In this document: positions 36,772 to 45,254 of the stretch, in pieces
Layout of the letters: each line of letters opens with the position of its first letter
Position numbering within the stretch: the stretch's first letter is position 1
NCBI RefSeq assembly: GCF_001426565.1
Contig: NZ_LMFA01000006.1
Location: forward strand, 1,083 to 65,082
DNA: 64,000 nucleotides
Direction of reading: 5' to 3'
From: Rhizobium sp. Root482
GTDB lineage: Bacteria > Pseudomonadota > Alphaproteobacteria > Rhizobiales > Rhizobiaceae
Program-made: the position numbers and the translations under genes
Notes under the pieces: generated by a model
Told to the model about the DNA's origin: nothing
The model's database searches: none
Seen by the model: only the letters and a program-made list of their open reading frames with translations

Positions 36772-38291
36772 CAGCCATAGATCCCATGCAGGAACCATTT
36801 GGCTGTTCCGGTAGCGGGATCCACCCCGTCGCCGGAGCGATAGACCCAGAAGCGATTGCCGTCCTCATCCTCGACGGAATAGTAGTCCCTGACCGCCTCC
36901 ATCTCGGAGGACCGAACCCACCACTCACCAAAGACCCGTTCCGGCCCATCGCCGCGCTTGATGCGCCGGCGCTTGCCGCGCCAGGTCATGGATGCCGGCG
37001 GATGGTCGGGTGTGAGCGCAATCACCTCGATCCGTTCCGGCCGCGCCAACATACGGCTCGGCCGTGGCCAGCGGGTCGGCCAGGCTTGACCGAATTTTTC
37101 GGAAACTGGGGAGACGCGCCCGACATTGCGCTCCGGAACGTCACTCTCGACCGGCGCCAGCCGGTACATGCGCTGGCCGCGATTTCCAAGACTGTCGAGC
37201 AGCGGCGTGACGTCGACGATCATCTCTTCGACCAGCGAGGAGATCGACTGCTTTTCTTCGACCGGCTCGATCATGGTAGCAGTGAGGGACAGTTTTTCGA
37301 TACCGAAACCGGGATCGAGTTTCTCGATGCTGGAACAGAGAAGCTTTGTCAGGTGGTGGATATCACGCACCGGCTTTGCCGTGCCGGCGCGAAGGGACTG
37401 CAATGTGTTGTCGACGCGATAGACGATCAGATCGGCGCGGCGAACGCCCTGCCCGCGCGTTTCCAACGCGGCGCAGAGTTCGACCACCAAGCGGCCAATA
37501 TATTTGGCTATAGTCTCGGCCGCGCCGATCGGTTCGGAAAAGGATCTGATCACTTCGATCAGGTCTGCGGTGCGAATGGGGTCGATCGGTTCGGCAAGGC
37601 GTCCGAACATCTGATCGAGCCTGCGGCCGACCTCCGGCCCGAAGCGCAATGTCAAAGGCGCCCGCGGCGTTGCGGAAAGCTCGCCGACGGTCCGAAACCC
37701 AAGCACGCCCAGACCGCTGACGATGTCGGGCGGCAGACGAAGGCTGGAAATCGGCAGGTTGACGACGGCCTTGGCCGTTTCTCCAACCGGGACGATGATC
37801 GCCTCCCGCCGCGTGGCGCGGGCAATGGCATGGGCGCTACCCCACGTGTCCGCAATGGCGCCGCGGGCCTGAAGGCCGTGGCCTCTCAGAGCGTTGACGA
37901 GGCCAGTGAGCATCGGCAACTCGCCGCCGCGCAGATGATCGGCACCCTCGGTGTCCATGACAATGCCGTCGGGAGCATCTATCGCCACCACCGGCGTATA
38001 TTGGCGCAGCATCCATAGCGCTAGGCGCTCGATCGCCAAGGCGTCGCCGTCCGGATCGGCATCAACTATGTGCAGGCCGGATATCATCGCCTGGGCTTTG
38101 GCGGCGGGCATGCCGATGCGGACGCCGGCCTTGAAGGCCGCAGCGTCGATTGCAGAGACGGTGCGTTTTGATCCACTGCGGGAAACAACCACAACAGGTG
38201 TTTCAGCCGAAATGCTGGGATCGGCGCGCCTGATCCTGTCCGTCGCGAGCGTGGGGAGAAAGACTGATACGACCCGTGGCATCGCAGGCAC
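36771..38291 (-). CDS. imuB: ImuB, Y-family polymerase-like mutagenesis factor
   Basis: The product is 506 aa ([20 protein letters not shown] from the fourth residue is an alternative start). It has the Y-family fold, but the catalytic acids are lost: the region that reads LSLDEAYLD in DinB here reads [16 protein letters not shown], as expected for ImuB. ImuB bridges the beta clamp, ImuA and DnaE2. It overlaps imuA by 89 bp and dnaE2 by one base, so the three are translated as a unit under LexA control. Confidence 0.92.
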   Translation of the reverse strand: MPAMPRVVSVFLPTLATDRIRRADPSISAETPVVVVSRSGSKRTVSAIDAAAFKAGVRIGMPAAKAQAMISGLHIVDADPDGDALAIERLALWMLRQYTPVVAIDAPDGIVMDTEGADHLRGGELPMLTGLVNALRGHGLQARGAIADTWGSAHAIARATRREAIIVPVGETAKAVVNLPISSLRLPPDIVSGLGVLGFRTVGELSATPRAPLTLRFGPEVGRRLDQMFGRLAEPIDPIRTADLIEVIRSFSEPIGAAETIAKYIGRLVVELCAALETRGQGVRRADLIVYRVDNTLQSLRAGTAKPVRDIHHLTKLLCSSIEKLDPGFGIEKLSLTATMIEPVEEKQSISSLVEEMIVDVTPLLDSLGNRGQRMYRLAPVESDVPERNVGRVSPVSEKFGQAWPTRWPRPSRMLARPERIEVIALTPDHPPASMTWRGKRRRIKRGDGPERVFGEWWVRSSEMEAVRDYYSVEDEDGNRFWVYRSGDGVDPATGTAKWFLHGIYG

Positions 38292-38958
38292 CTATTTCAA
38301 ATTCTGCGGCTTCTCCCGCCCTTGCTCTGATCAATTCCGCCAGCCACCGCGCCCGGCCGATGCCGGGCACGGGAAGCGGTTCGGAAGGCAAAACGCTGAT
38401 GCGCCACCGTGTCGTCGCGGCTGTCGGCTGCCCGAAATCAGCAGCCTCCGTCGGGCGGCGCCATCGTCGCAGTGCAATTCCGATCGTTCCCGAAGCCTCG
38501 GCCGCCAGTTGCAGGCGCCGCGAGGCGGTCATCGGCAGGCGCACAAGCTCGGCAACGACGGCCCCCAGCCCGCCAAAACGCAGACCCTCTTCGAAATTTG
38601 TGAGCACATCCTCTTCCCGGTCGGCTTCGACATAGATCACCCGATCATGGTGAAGCCCCGCCTGTGCTAAGGCAGGCGCAAACAGATCCGGCCGTGTCAG
38701 GCACCAGAGGACGTCGCCTTTGGTGCGCGCGACGATCCCGGCGACAAACAGCGCGGCGGCTGCGCCATGCACGGCATCGGCGCCACCACCGGCCACCTCG
38801 TGCAAGGCGCCGCGGGCCAACCCACCACCGGGTAGCTTTGCGTCAATCTCGGCAATCCCGAACGACAGCACCTCGCCCTTGCGCGCAGTTCCGCCTTCAA
38901 GCCGCCGGATGCGGTCCTGAAGTTCAGAAATGACGGGGTTGGCGGCAGTGATTGGCAT
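38203..38958 (-). CDS. imuA: ImuA, RecA-like mutagenesis factor
   Basis: The product (251 aa) begins MPITAANPVISELQDRIRRL and has FGIAEIDAKLPGGGLARGAL followed by HEVAGG, the SulA/ImuA signature region related to RecA. Later landmarks are GDVLWCLTRPDLFAPALAQA and VVAELVRLPMTASRRLQLAA. ImuA is required for damage-induced mutagenesis with ImuB and DnaE2. A GTTC-N7-GTTC LexA box lies 50 bp upstream of its start, and it is first in the operon. Confidence 0.92.
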   Translation of the reverse strand: MPITAANPVISELQDRIRRLEGGTARKGEVLSFGIAEIDAKLPGGGLARGALHEVAGGGADAVHGAAAALFVAGIVARTKGDVLWCLTRPDLFAPALAQAGLHHDRVIYVEADREEDVLTNFEEGLRFGGLGAVVAELVRLPMTASRRLQLAAEASGTIGIALRRWRRPTEAADFGQPTAATTRWRISVLPSEPLPVPGIGRARWLAELIRARAGEAAEFEIGACDATGRISLSPHARDGQDQARRSQHFG

Positions 38959-39007
38959 CGGTTTCCTACGTCAAGAGTGCATTTGCATAGCCAAAAAAAG
39001 CTGCTAT

Positions 39008-39022
39008 GTTCTGTTTTTGTTC
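39008..39022. promoter_or_regulatory. LexA (SOS) box
   Basis: GTTC at 39008-39011, seven bases, then GTTC at 39019-39022 is the alphaproteobacterial LexA operator GTTCN7GTTC. It lies 50 bp before imuA and about 145 bp before the plus-strand genes leading to dinB, so it may control both directions. Confidence 0.9.
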
Positions 39023-39165
39023 TTTAAGCGGCTGTGAGTCAACGGGCAAGAATCGGGTGGACAGCAGCCAGCAACACGAGACGGCTGTTGCTCAATCGAT
39101 TCATCAAGCAGATTCAATTCGATGCGGAATGGGACGAAAAATATCGTGGATGAGAAAATAGAGAT

Positions 39166-39426
39166 ATGCCCGGCCTGCTGACGCTCAGAGATTTCAAGGG
39201 ACCGGTGATTACCGTCGAATGCAAACCGTGCGGGCAACAGGGCGAGCTTGATCGCAAGGCGCTGGTGAAACAGTTTGGCGCCAGCATGCGTTTTGTCGAT
39301 CTGCGCCGTCGCATGGCAATGGGTTGCGACAAGATGCACTGTTCTGACGGGCAGGATAGATGCGGGACGGGATTTCCCTGCTTGCTGGAGGTGGGCGTGG
39401 CCGCTGATCTGCAAGATCCCACGTGA
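39166..39426 (+). CDS. Small Cys-rich protein of unknown function in the SOS locus
   Basis: The product (86 aa) starts MPGLLTLRDFKGPVITVECK and has CKPCG near residue 19 and a second group, MGCDKMHCSDGQDRCGTGFP, near the C-terminus. Two CxxC-like groups separated by a basic helix (DLRRRMAMG) suggest a zinc-binding, perhaps DNA-associated, fold. It is the first plus-strand gene after the LexA box, followed by the SRAP and dinB genes. The family is not recognised; a role in lesion handling is suggested only by position. Confidence 0.7.
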   Translation: MPGLLTLRDFKGPVITVECKPCGQQGELDRKALVKQFGASMRFVDLRRRMAMGCDKMHCSDGQDRCGTGFPCLLEVGVAADLQDPT

Positions 39427-39507
39427 TCGCTGAGCTCTCAAAGCTTGATTGCGATCCGAAAGGGTCGGAAACTTCGCCCTGACCCGCATTGGATAGGAGG
39501 ACGGGTA

Positions 39508-40185
39508 GTGTGTAATCTCTATAATGTGACGACCACGCGTGACGCGGTTCTGCAATTTACAAAGGCGTTCCGGGATCGAGCCGGCTGGAATGAAGCCTCC
39601 TTCGATGTTTATCCAGGCTACCAGGCGCCGATTGTCCGGGTCGCCGAGGACGGACAGCGCGAGATTGCCCGGGCGACCTGGGGAATGCCGTCGCCGCCGG
39701 CTTATGTGAAAAATTACGATCCCGGCGTCACCAATATTCGCAATGTGAGTTCGCCGCACTGGCGGCGCTGGCTCGGCCCAACCAGCCGCTGCGTCGTGCC
39801 GTTCACCTCCTTCGCCGAACCGGATCCAGCCAGCAAGACTGAGGGCGGGCGTGTGCCGAACGCCTGGTTTGCCGGCAACGAAGATCGGCCGCTGATGTTT
39901 TTCGCGGGCTTCTGGACGCCATGGAAGGGCGTGCGCAAAGTCAGGGATGGCGAGCAGGAATACGAACTGTTCGGATTTCTGACGACTTCACCGAACGAAA
40001 TCGTCTCGCCGATTCATCAAAAGGCCATGCCCTCCATCCTCACCACGCCTGAAGAAGTCGAGACCTGGCTGACAGCACCTTGGGATGAAGCCCGCCACCT
40101 ACAACGTCCGCTCCCGGGCAATATGCTGGTGATCGTGCCGCCACAGGCCAAACCGAAGCCGGACGAGGAAGGTCTGTTGCTTTGA
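39508..40185 (+). CDS. yedK: SRAP-domain abasic-site DNA-crosslink protein (YedK/HMCES)
   Basis: The GTG at 39508 is chosen because it places Cys at position 2 (M-C-N-L-Y-N), the residue that in SRAP proteins attacks abasic sites after Met removal, and because TAGGAGG lies seven bases upstream. Other SRAP landmarks: GYQAPIVRVAEDGQREIARA, WGMPSP, the block NIRNVSSPHWRRWLGPTSRC with VVPFTSFAEPD, and the active His in IHQKAMPSIL. The product, 225 aa, shields abasic sites in single-stranded DNA. It overlaps the open frame of dinB, which links abasic-site protection with translesion synthesis. Confidence 0.93.
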   Translation: MCNLYNVTTTRDAVLQFTKAFRDRAGWNEASFDVYPGYQAPIVRVAEDGQREIARATWGMPSPPAYVKNYDPGVTNIRNVSSPHWRRWLGPTSRCVVPFTSFAEPDPASKTEGGRVPNAWFAGNEDRPLMFFAGFWTPWKGVRKVRDGEQEYELFGFLTTSPNEIVSPIHQKAMPSILTTPEEVETWLTAPWDEARHLQRPLPGNMLVIVPPQAKPKPDEEGLLL

Positions 40186-40262
40186 TCACCAGCACTCAGC
40201 ACGACCAGAGCAGTCAGATGCCTGTACACCAAATGCCGACTTATCCTGTGGGAACTGACGTC

Positions 40263-41345
40263 ATGGGTAGTGTGCAACCCGTGCGCAAAATCATCCATGT
40301 GGACATGGACGCATTTTACGCGTCGGTCGAACAGCGAGATAACCCCGAGCTACGCGGCAAGCCGCTGGCCGTTGGGGGATCCGCGGCCCGTGGCGTCGTG
40401 GCGGCCGCAAGTTACGAAGCAAGGCGCTTCGGCGTGCATTCGGCAATGCCGTCGGTCACCGCCAAGCGCAAATGCCCGGAACTGATTTTTGTGCCTCCGC
40501 GGTTCGACGTCTACAAGGCAGTATCGCAGCAGATCCGCGAGATCTTCGCCGAATATACGCCGCTGATCGAACCGCTATCGCTCGATGAGGCCTACCTCGA
40601 TGTGACGGAGAATCTAAAGGGCATGGAGATCGCCACGGAGATCGCGCTGGAGATCCGCGCCAAGATCAAAGAAGTCACCGGGCTTAACGCCTCGGCCGGC
40701 ATTTCCTACAACAAGTTCCTCGCGAAGATGGCGAGCGATCTGAACAAGCCGAATGGCCAGGCGGTCATTACGCCAAAGAACGGTCCGGGGTTCGTCGAGG
40801 CCCTGCCCGTCAAGAAATTCCATGGCGTGGGGCCGGCGACGGCCGAGCGGATGAAACGGCATGGTATCGAAACCGGGCTTGACCTGAAATCGAAGTCGCT
40901 TGCCTTCCTTCAGCAGCATTTTGGGAAGTCCGGCCCGTATTTCTACGGCATTGCCCGAGGGATCGACGAACGGCAGGTCAGACCTGATCGCATCCGCAAA
41001 TCGGTTGGCGCCGAAGACACGTTCGTTGAGGACATCGACGATCTCGATCCGGCCAAGGCCGAGCTGCGGCCCTTGGCCGAAAAGGTCTGGCGCTACTGCG
41101 AAGCGCACAGCATCACGGGAAAGACGATCACCGTAAAAATCAAATACTCGGATTTCAGTCAGGCGACACGCAGTCGGACCGTGTCCGGATCCGTTTCGGA
41201 CATCGACATGATCCTGGAGATAGCAGAGACCCTGCTCGCCACAGTGTTCCCGTTCAAACATCCGGTGCGGCTCCTCGGGATCACCCTGTCGTCGCTCAAT
41301 ACCGAAGAGAGTGAGCAGGCACCGCAACTCGCTCTCGAACTCTGA
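40263..41345 (+). CDS. dinB: DNA polymerase IV (DinB), Y-family
   Basis: The frame is open from a TTG at 40182 that overlaps the SRAP stop; the ATG at 40263 (MGSVQPVRKIIHVDMDAFYA) is preferred because the catalytic core begins right after it. The metal-binding acids are intact: HVDMDAFYASVEQ and PLSLDEAYLDVT. The helix-hairpin-helix region has KKFHGVGPATAERMKRHGIE, and the little-finger domain ends at LALEL. About 360 aa, normal for Pol IV. It bypasses lesions at the cost of fidelity. Position after the SRAP gene in a LexA-flanked locus suggests SOS control. Confidence 0.92.
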   Translation: MGSVQPVRKIIHVDMDAFYASVEQRDNPELRGKPLAVGGSAARGVVAAASYEARRFGVHSAMPSVTAKRKCPELIFVPPRFDVYKAVSQQIREIFAEYTPLIEPLSLDEAYLDVTENLKGMEIATEIALEIRAKIKEVTGLNASAGISYNKFLAKMASDLNKPNGQAVITPKNGPGFVEALPVKKFHGVGPATAERMKRHGIETGLDLKSKSLAFLQQHFGKSGPYFYGIARGIDERQVRPDRIRKSVGAEDTFVEDIDDLDPAKAELRPLAEKVWRYCEAHSITGKTITVKIKYSDFSQATRSRTVSGSVSDIDMILEIAETLLATVFPFKHPVRLLGITLSSLNTEESEQAPQLALEL

Positions 41346-41369
41346 TGTGACGGCCCTGAAAACGAAAAA

Positions 41370-41518
41370 GCCTGCCGCGGGAGGAGGTGCGGCAGGCTTT
41401 CCGAAAAGAACCGAACAACGGCTGGGAGGAGGAGTGCCGATGTTCCGACAGACGCCCCTTGGGAGGAGGAGTGGGCCGTCTGAATTCGAAGCTCTGCGGG
41501 AGGAGGTGCATCGCTTCG
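41370..41518 (-). ncRNA. Four-hairpin cuckoo/CcsR-type anti-SD sRNA array
   Basis: On the minus strand, downstream of the DUF1127 gene, four successive hairpins each present CCTCCTCC in the loop. They are 41518-41487 (CGAAGC/GCTTCG stem), 41480-41451 (GACGGCCC/GGGGCGTC), 41444-41414 (AACATCGGC/GCCGTTGTT) and 41397-41370 (GCCTGCCGC/GCGGCAGGC, followed by T5 and so also a terminator). The loop is complementary to Shine-Dalgarno sequences. CcsR sRNAs of Rhodobacter sphaeroides and the cuckoo RNA family have this loop and follow a DUF1127 gene in the same transcript. Here the four hairpins could make two two-hairpin sRNAs. They are probably cut from the DUF1127 mRNA. Confidence 0.85.
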
Positions 41519-41649
41519 ATGAATACCAAGGTACCAGTTTCCGCCGCACACGAAACAGACTTTGCTGCAGTGCAGCTATGCAAGAGACGCAAGGCCATTT
41601 TGCGGATTCAGAAGTCTCGAACCAAGTCCCGGGGTGGGAGAGCACATAC

Positions 41650-41675
41650 AAAAACGCCCGCGTCATCAGCGGGCG
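41650..41675 (-). terminator. Hairpin with T-run between the DUF1127 gene and the sRNA array
   Basis: CGCCCGC at 41655-41661 pairs with GCGGGCG at 41669-41675, and on the minus strand it is followed by TTTTTGT. It is a Rho-independent terminator 33 bp after the DUF1127 stop. If leaky, read-through would supply the hairpin array that follows. Confidence 0.75.
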
Positions 41676-41707
41676 TAGTATCAGTTCGACAGGTTGGAAA
41701 CGGCCGC

Positions 41708-41854
41708 TTAGCGGGCGACCGACTGTCGGGCAACGCTGTGGATGTGGGCCCGATTGATACCGAGGTCCTGCAGCTCACGCGAGCTCATGCGGCCAAGTTC
41801 GGTAACGGTCTGACGATACTTGCGCCAGTTATTGAAGGAGCGTGCTACGTTCAT
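41708..41854 (-). CDS. DUF1127 small basic protein
   Basis: The ATG at 41854 (after GAAAGGGGATC) gives 48 residues, MNVARSFNNWRKYRQTVTEL then GRMSSRELQDLGINRAHIHS, the complete DUF1127 (YjiS-like) domain with its Arg-rich helix and the SxxELxDLGI motif. In Rhodobacter the homologue CcaF1 binds RNA and modulates maturation of the CcsR sRNAs encoded after it. The same order is seen here. An RpoH-like promoter lies upstream at 41928-41956, which would tie it to heat or oxidative stress. Confidence 0.93.
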   Translation of the reverse strand: MNVARSFNNWRKYRQTVTELGRMSSRELQDLGINRAHIHSVARQSVAR

Positions 41855-41927
41855 GATGATCCCCTTTCGTGAGGTCTCTTGACGCCAGCAACCTTGCCTC
41901 GGTTCCAACGTCGTTTCGATGGTTGGA

Positions 41928-41956
41928 ATATAGGCTCTTGGCCGCCAGTTGATAAG
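41928..41956 (-). promoter_or_regulatory. RpoH-like promoter of the DUF1127-sRNA transcript
   Basis: On the minus strand CTTATC (41956-41951) is followed after 16 bases by CCTATAT (41934-41928). This resembles rhizobial RpoH promoters (CTTGAA-like -35 and CCTATAT-like -10) and lies about 75 bp upstream of the DUF1127 start. Confidence 0.55.
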
Positions 41957-42025
41957 GCACAAGGTCTCAGGTCGGCCATGCGTCCAAGGCATGGGTCTCC
42001 TTGGAGGCTGATCAAAGCGATAACA

Positions 42026-43018
42026 TCAAGCCCGGAAACGGTCGAAGGCAGTGAGGCGTTTGATCGGTGGATCGGTATCGGGATATCGGTAGATTTCGGC
42101 CCTGAGATAGCGAAACTCATCATCGAGCGCTTCTTCGTCCACCTCGATCCACCAGGATTTCGGGCGGCCGTCGGTTCCGTCAGACCAGCGATAGCCTCGC
42201 GTCTTCAGGTGATCCTTCATGTCGAAGGGGCTGTTCTCGGCAAAGATCCGGACACGCGACCTCTGGCTTGCCTCATAAAGCTCGGCGAAAGCGGTGGAGA
42301 CCGATCCGGCCGCCTCGCGAGCCAGGACCTCCAGAAGTGCAAAGCAATCATCAACAGCCCGATGACCATCATGGAAGTAGCCAGCCTGCCCGATGAGGTA
42401 GCCGAGCTTGGTGCCCTCATATCCGCGCGAAGCCCAGTCGATCTCGGAGTTGGAGCAGGCCCAGGCCTTGCCAGAAAACAGATGGGAAAACGCCTCGCAG
42501 AATGGCCGGTCGAAGCCGGCATTGTGGGCGATCACCAGATCCGCTGGTTCGATCAGCGCCTTTAAAGCAGCGATATCGATCGATTGTCCGGCCACCATTT
42601 CGTCGGTGATACCAGTAAGCCTGGTAATGTCGGGAGGAATGGAAACGCTCGGCTGCTGAAGCCCACCATAGACCCCGGTGACGTCACCGATGTTTCCTGT
42701 CGCATCGAAGGTGAATGCAATAACGCCAATCTCGATGATCTCATCCTTGCGAGCATTGAGGCCCGTAGTCTCGGTGTCGAGGATGATGCCTTTGAGGGGG
42801 AATTCCGGTTGCGGGTTTGGCGCAACCGTGCGCGGCACCAGTTTCGTGAGGATGCGATAGCGGCCTGTCTCCGACAGATGACGGACGATGTCCTCTTCAC
42901 TCATCGGGATGGCATGCGTTTCGACCTTGGTGGACTTGGAGGTGCCACGCGTGACCATCGGATCGCGCGCAGCCTGCTCCGAAAACATGTCAAACCGTTC
43001 TGCCATTCCAGTTGTCAA
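42026..43018 (-). CDS. DnaQ-like 3'-5' exonuclease (DEDDh)
   Basis: The product (330 aa) has an exonuclease core from about residue 75: Exo I in GIILDTETTGLNARKDEIIE, Exo II in LVIAHNAGFDRPFCEAF, and Exo III in HDGHRAVDDCFALLEVL, giving the D-E-D-D-h set. The N-terminus (SEEDIVRHLSETGRYRILTK) and the C-terminal region (RWSDGTDGRPKSWWIEVDEE) are extensions not found in the replicative epsilon subunit. It probably trims DNA or RNA during repair. It lies 171 bp upstream, on the same strand, of the DUF1127 gene, whose own promoter makes it independent. Confidence 0.88.
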   Translation of the reverse strand: MTTGMAERFDMFSEQAARDPMVTRGTSKSTKVETHAIPMSEEDIVRHLSETGRYRILTKLVPRTVAPNPQPEFPLKGIILDTETTGLNARKDEIIEIGVIAFTFDATGNIGDVTGVYGGLQQPSVSIPPDITRLTGITDEMVAGQSIDIAALKALIEPADLVIAHNAGFDRPFCEAFSHLFSGKAWACSNSEIDWASRGYEGTKLGYLIGQAGYFHDGHRAVDDCFALLEVLAREAAGSVSTAFAELYEASQRSRVRIFAENSPFDMKDHLKTRGYRWSDGTDGRPKSWWIEVDEEALDDEFRYLRAEIYRYPDTDPPIKRLTAFDRFRA

Positions 43019-43130
43019 AGCCCCGCCGCCAATGTGCCACCTTCAAAACACGGCACGATCAGCAGATCAACCGTGTTGGTGGGGTGCGATTTCAGCCAAT
43101 CTGGCTAACAACGTTCACAACCGCGCAGTT

Positions 43131-43316
43131 TCACGCAGTGACAGCTTTAACCGAGACAAGCGCGACGGACCATCCTGTTCGCTGGACCACCATCTGCAAG
43201 TAGATCGGTGGCCCGTAAAAACCGACACCCCAGCCAAAGACTGCCAGCACAAAGGCCGCAGCGACCACATGCCAGCCGAAGAAGGGTTCCGTCTTAGATG
43301 GTGGGCAAGATATCAT
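43131..43316 (-). pseudogene. N-terminal remnant of an MFS transporter
   Basis: The frame reads KTEPFFGWHVVAAAFVLAVF then GWGVGFYGPPIYLQMVVQRT and GWSVALVS, the first membrane helix and loop of a major-facilitator permease, and then stops. Only about 60 of some 400 residues are present, so it is a fragment left by deletion at the border of the detoxification island. Confidence 0.7.
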
Positions 43317-43477
43317 GACCTGAACTCCAGCGGCGAAAGGCCCTTATGGCAGCTTCGCAGAAGCGAAGCTTCGATCACAATCGAAGTGTGGTGATTTCTG
43401 GCGCTCCTGGCGCAGAGCTTAAGACGGTGAGTCCCCCAAGCGGTCGTTGGAGAAAAACATCCCGGGCCAAGCGCCCG

Positions 43478-44359
43478 TCACACGGCCTCGCCCCTAAGAC
43501 GCACGACGTCCTTCGAGGGTGGTAGCCCGAACTGTCTTGCGTATTCCCGGCTGAACTGGTTTGGGCTTTCATAGCCAACGCCGAAGGCGACCGACGTTGC
43601 CGTTCCTTCTCCAGCCATCAAAAGCGTGCGTGCATGCAGCAGGCGGACCTGCTTCTGGTACTGGATCGGGCTGAGTGCTGTCACAGCCTTGAAATGACGA
43701 TGGAAGGCCGACACGCTGAGCGCCGCCATCTCGGCAAGCGCCTCGACCCTTAGAGGCTTGGCGAAGTTTTCTCGGATCCAGTGGATCGCAACTCCGATCC
43801 GAGAGAGCGCCGCGTCGGGAGCCGCGATGTCCCGCAGCATCCAGCCCAGCGGACCCTGCAGCACCCGGAAGAGGATTTCCCGCTCATAAGCCGGCGCAAG
43901 CACGGCGATCTCATCTGGCCGCTCCATGAGCCGAAGCATACGCACCCAAGCGTCAAGGAATTCCTCGCTGACTGGCGCAATCGAGAAGCCGGAGCCGAAC
44001 AGCTTGCTGCAGACCTGGACTGGCAGGTCGCTGATCAGTGCGGCGACAGTCGGCGGGTGGAGCGTCAGGCTTACCGCGAGGTAGGGTTCTCCCGCCACCG
44101 AAGGGTGAATCGATCCGACCGCCGGAAGGTCGACCGACATGACGAAGTAAGTGGCAGGGTCGTAGGCAAAAGTGCGCTCGCCCACAGTCATCGTCTTCGA
44201 CCCGGTCAGGATCAGGTTAATCATCGGCTCGTAGACGGCCGAAAGCCGATGCTCCGGGATCTCGCCCTGGACCATCGCAACACGGGGAATTCCCGTTGCT
44301 GTGCGGCGGTTTTCCGCAGTCGATGCCAGAGCGCGCAGTTCCTGAAGTTGCTTTTCCAT
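43478..44359 (-). CDS. AraC-family regulator
   Basis: The ATG at 44359 (MEKQLQELRALASTAENRRT) is chosen because homology with the left-hand remnant starts there; the open frame extends further. The product (293 aa) has an AraC N-terminal domain (VYEPMINLILTGSKTMTVGE) and two C-terminal helix-turn-helix motifs (VEALAEMAALSVSAFHRHFK; ATSVAFGVGYESPNQFSREY). It is divergent from the SDR gene and likely controls the SDR-VOC-dehydrogenase operon. A broken relative of the same pair is at 1232-1521. Confidence 0.9.
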   Translation of the reverse strand: MEKQLQELRALASTAENRRTATGIPRVAMVQGEIPEHRLSAVYEPMINLILTGSKTMTVGERTFAYDPATYFVMSVDLPAVGSIHPSVAGEPYLAVSLTLHPPTVAALISDLPVQVCSKLFGSGFSIAPVSEEFLDAWVRMLRLMERPDEIAVLAPAYEREILFRVLQGPLGWMLRDIAAPDAALSRIGVAIHWIRENFAKPLRVEALAEMAALSVSAFHRHFKAVTALSPIQYQKQVRLLHARTLLMAGEGTATSVAFGVGYESPNQFSREYARQFGLPPSKDVVRLRGEAV

Positions 44360-44495
44360 GAGAGCGACCGTGACAGAACGGGTTCCTGTCGGCAACCGCA
44401 AAGCAGAAATAGGCAAGCTTCTGAGAGAAATAGGTGAGCAGGCGAGACGGTGCAGGCCTAGCTTCAGGTAACACCCAACGGACAAGGAAACAGCC

Positions 44496-45239
44496 ATGAA
44501 GGTCGTCATCGTCACCGGAGGAAGCCGGGGCCTCGGAGCCAGCACAGCCATCGAATGCGCCCGCAAGGGAATGGGCGTCGTCGTGACCTACAACAGCAAC
44601 CCCGCAAAAGCGGACGATGTCGTGAAGGCAATCATGGAGAACGGCGGTAAGGCCGTTGCCCTAAAACTCGACGTCAGCGACACCGGCGCGTTTCCGGCCT
44701 TCCGGGATTCAGTTGCCTCGAAGCTGCGTTCCGTCTTCGGCCGGGATGACTTCGATTATCTCGTCAACAATGCCGGATACGGCCTCTTCAATCCGATCGC
44801 GACTGTCACGGAAGAACAGTTCGACGGGCTGTTCAACGTCCATCTCAAGGGGCCGTTCTTCCTGACCCAGATCCTGCTGCCACTAATGGCGGACGGCGGC
44901 CAGATCATCAACATCACCAGCGCCACTTCGCGCGTGGCGACCACAGGCGTTGCACCCTACGCCTCTTTCAAGGGTGGTCTGGAAGTCCTGACCCGCTACA
45001 TGGCCAAGGAATTTGGTGAGCGAGGCATTCGGGCAAACTCGATCGCACCCGGCGCAATCCGCACTGAACTCGGCGGCGGCTTGAACGACGAGTTCGAGGC
45101 CATGCTCGCCGGCCAGACAGCGCTCGGCCGTGTCGGCGAGCCCGAAGAGATAGGAGGGGTCGTCGCCAGCCTCCTTTCCACCGAGAACCGCTGGATCAAC
45201 GCTCAGAACATTGAGGTCGCGGGCGGCTACATCATCTGA
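44496..45239 (+). CDS. SDR family oxidoreductase
   Basis: The product (247 aa) is a classical short-chain dehydrogenase: cofactor motif VTGGSRGLGASTA, NNAGYG, catalytic Ser in NITSATSRVAT and the YxxxK motif altered to YASFK in GVAPYASFKGGLEVLT. The C-terminus NRWINAQNIEVAGGYII follows the usual pattern. It should use NADP(H). It is the first gene of an operon with a VOC protein, a dehydrogenase-like protein and two SnoaL-fold proteins, 15 bp before the next gene. Confidence 0.92.
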   Translation: MKVVIVTGGSRGLGASTAIECARKGMGVVVTYNSNPAKADDVVKAIMENGGKAVALKLDVSDTGAFPAFRDSVASKLRSVFGRDDFDYLVNNAGYGLFNPIATVTEEQFDGLFNVHLKGPFFLTQILLPLMADGGQIINITSATSRVATTGVAPYASFKGGLEVLTRYMAKEFGERGIRANSIAPGAIRTELGGGLNDEFEAMLAGQTALGRVGEPEEIGGVVASLLSTENRWINAQNIEVAGGYII

Positions 45240-45254
45240 TCAGAGGAGAGCAGG

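Noticed and set aside
36786..38018. Long plus-strand open frame of 410 codons
   Set aside because: It is antisense to imuB, whose protein motifs are clear; the frame is open because of codon bias.
41311..41872. Two overlapping plus-strand open frames
   Set aside because: They run across the minus-strand hairpin array and the DUF1127 gene; the GGGAGGAGG repeats are the complements of sRNA loops, not ribosome-binding sites of a gene.
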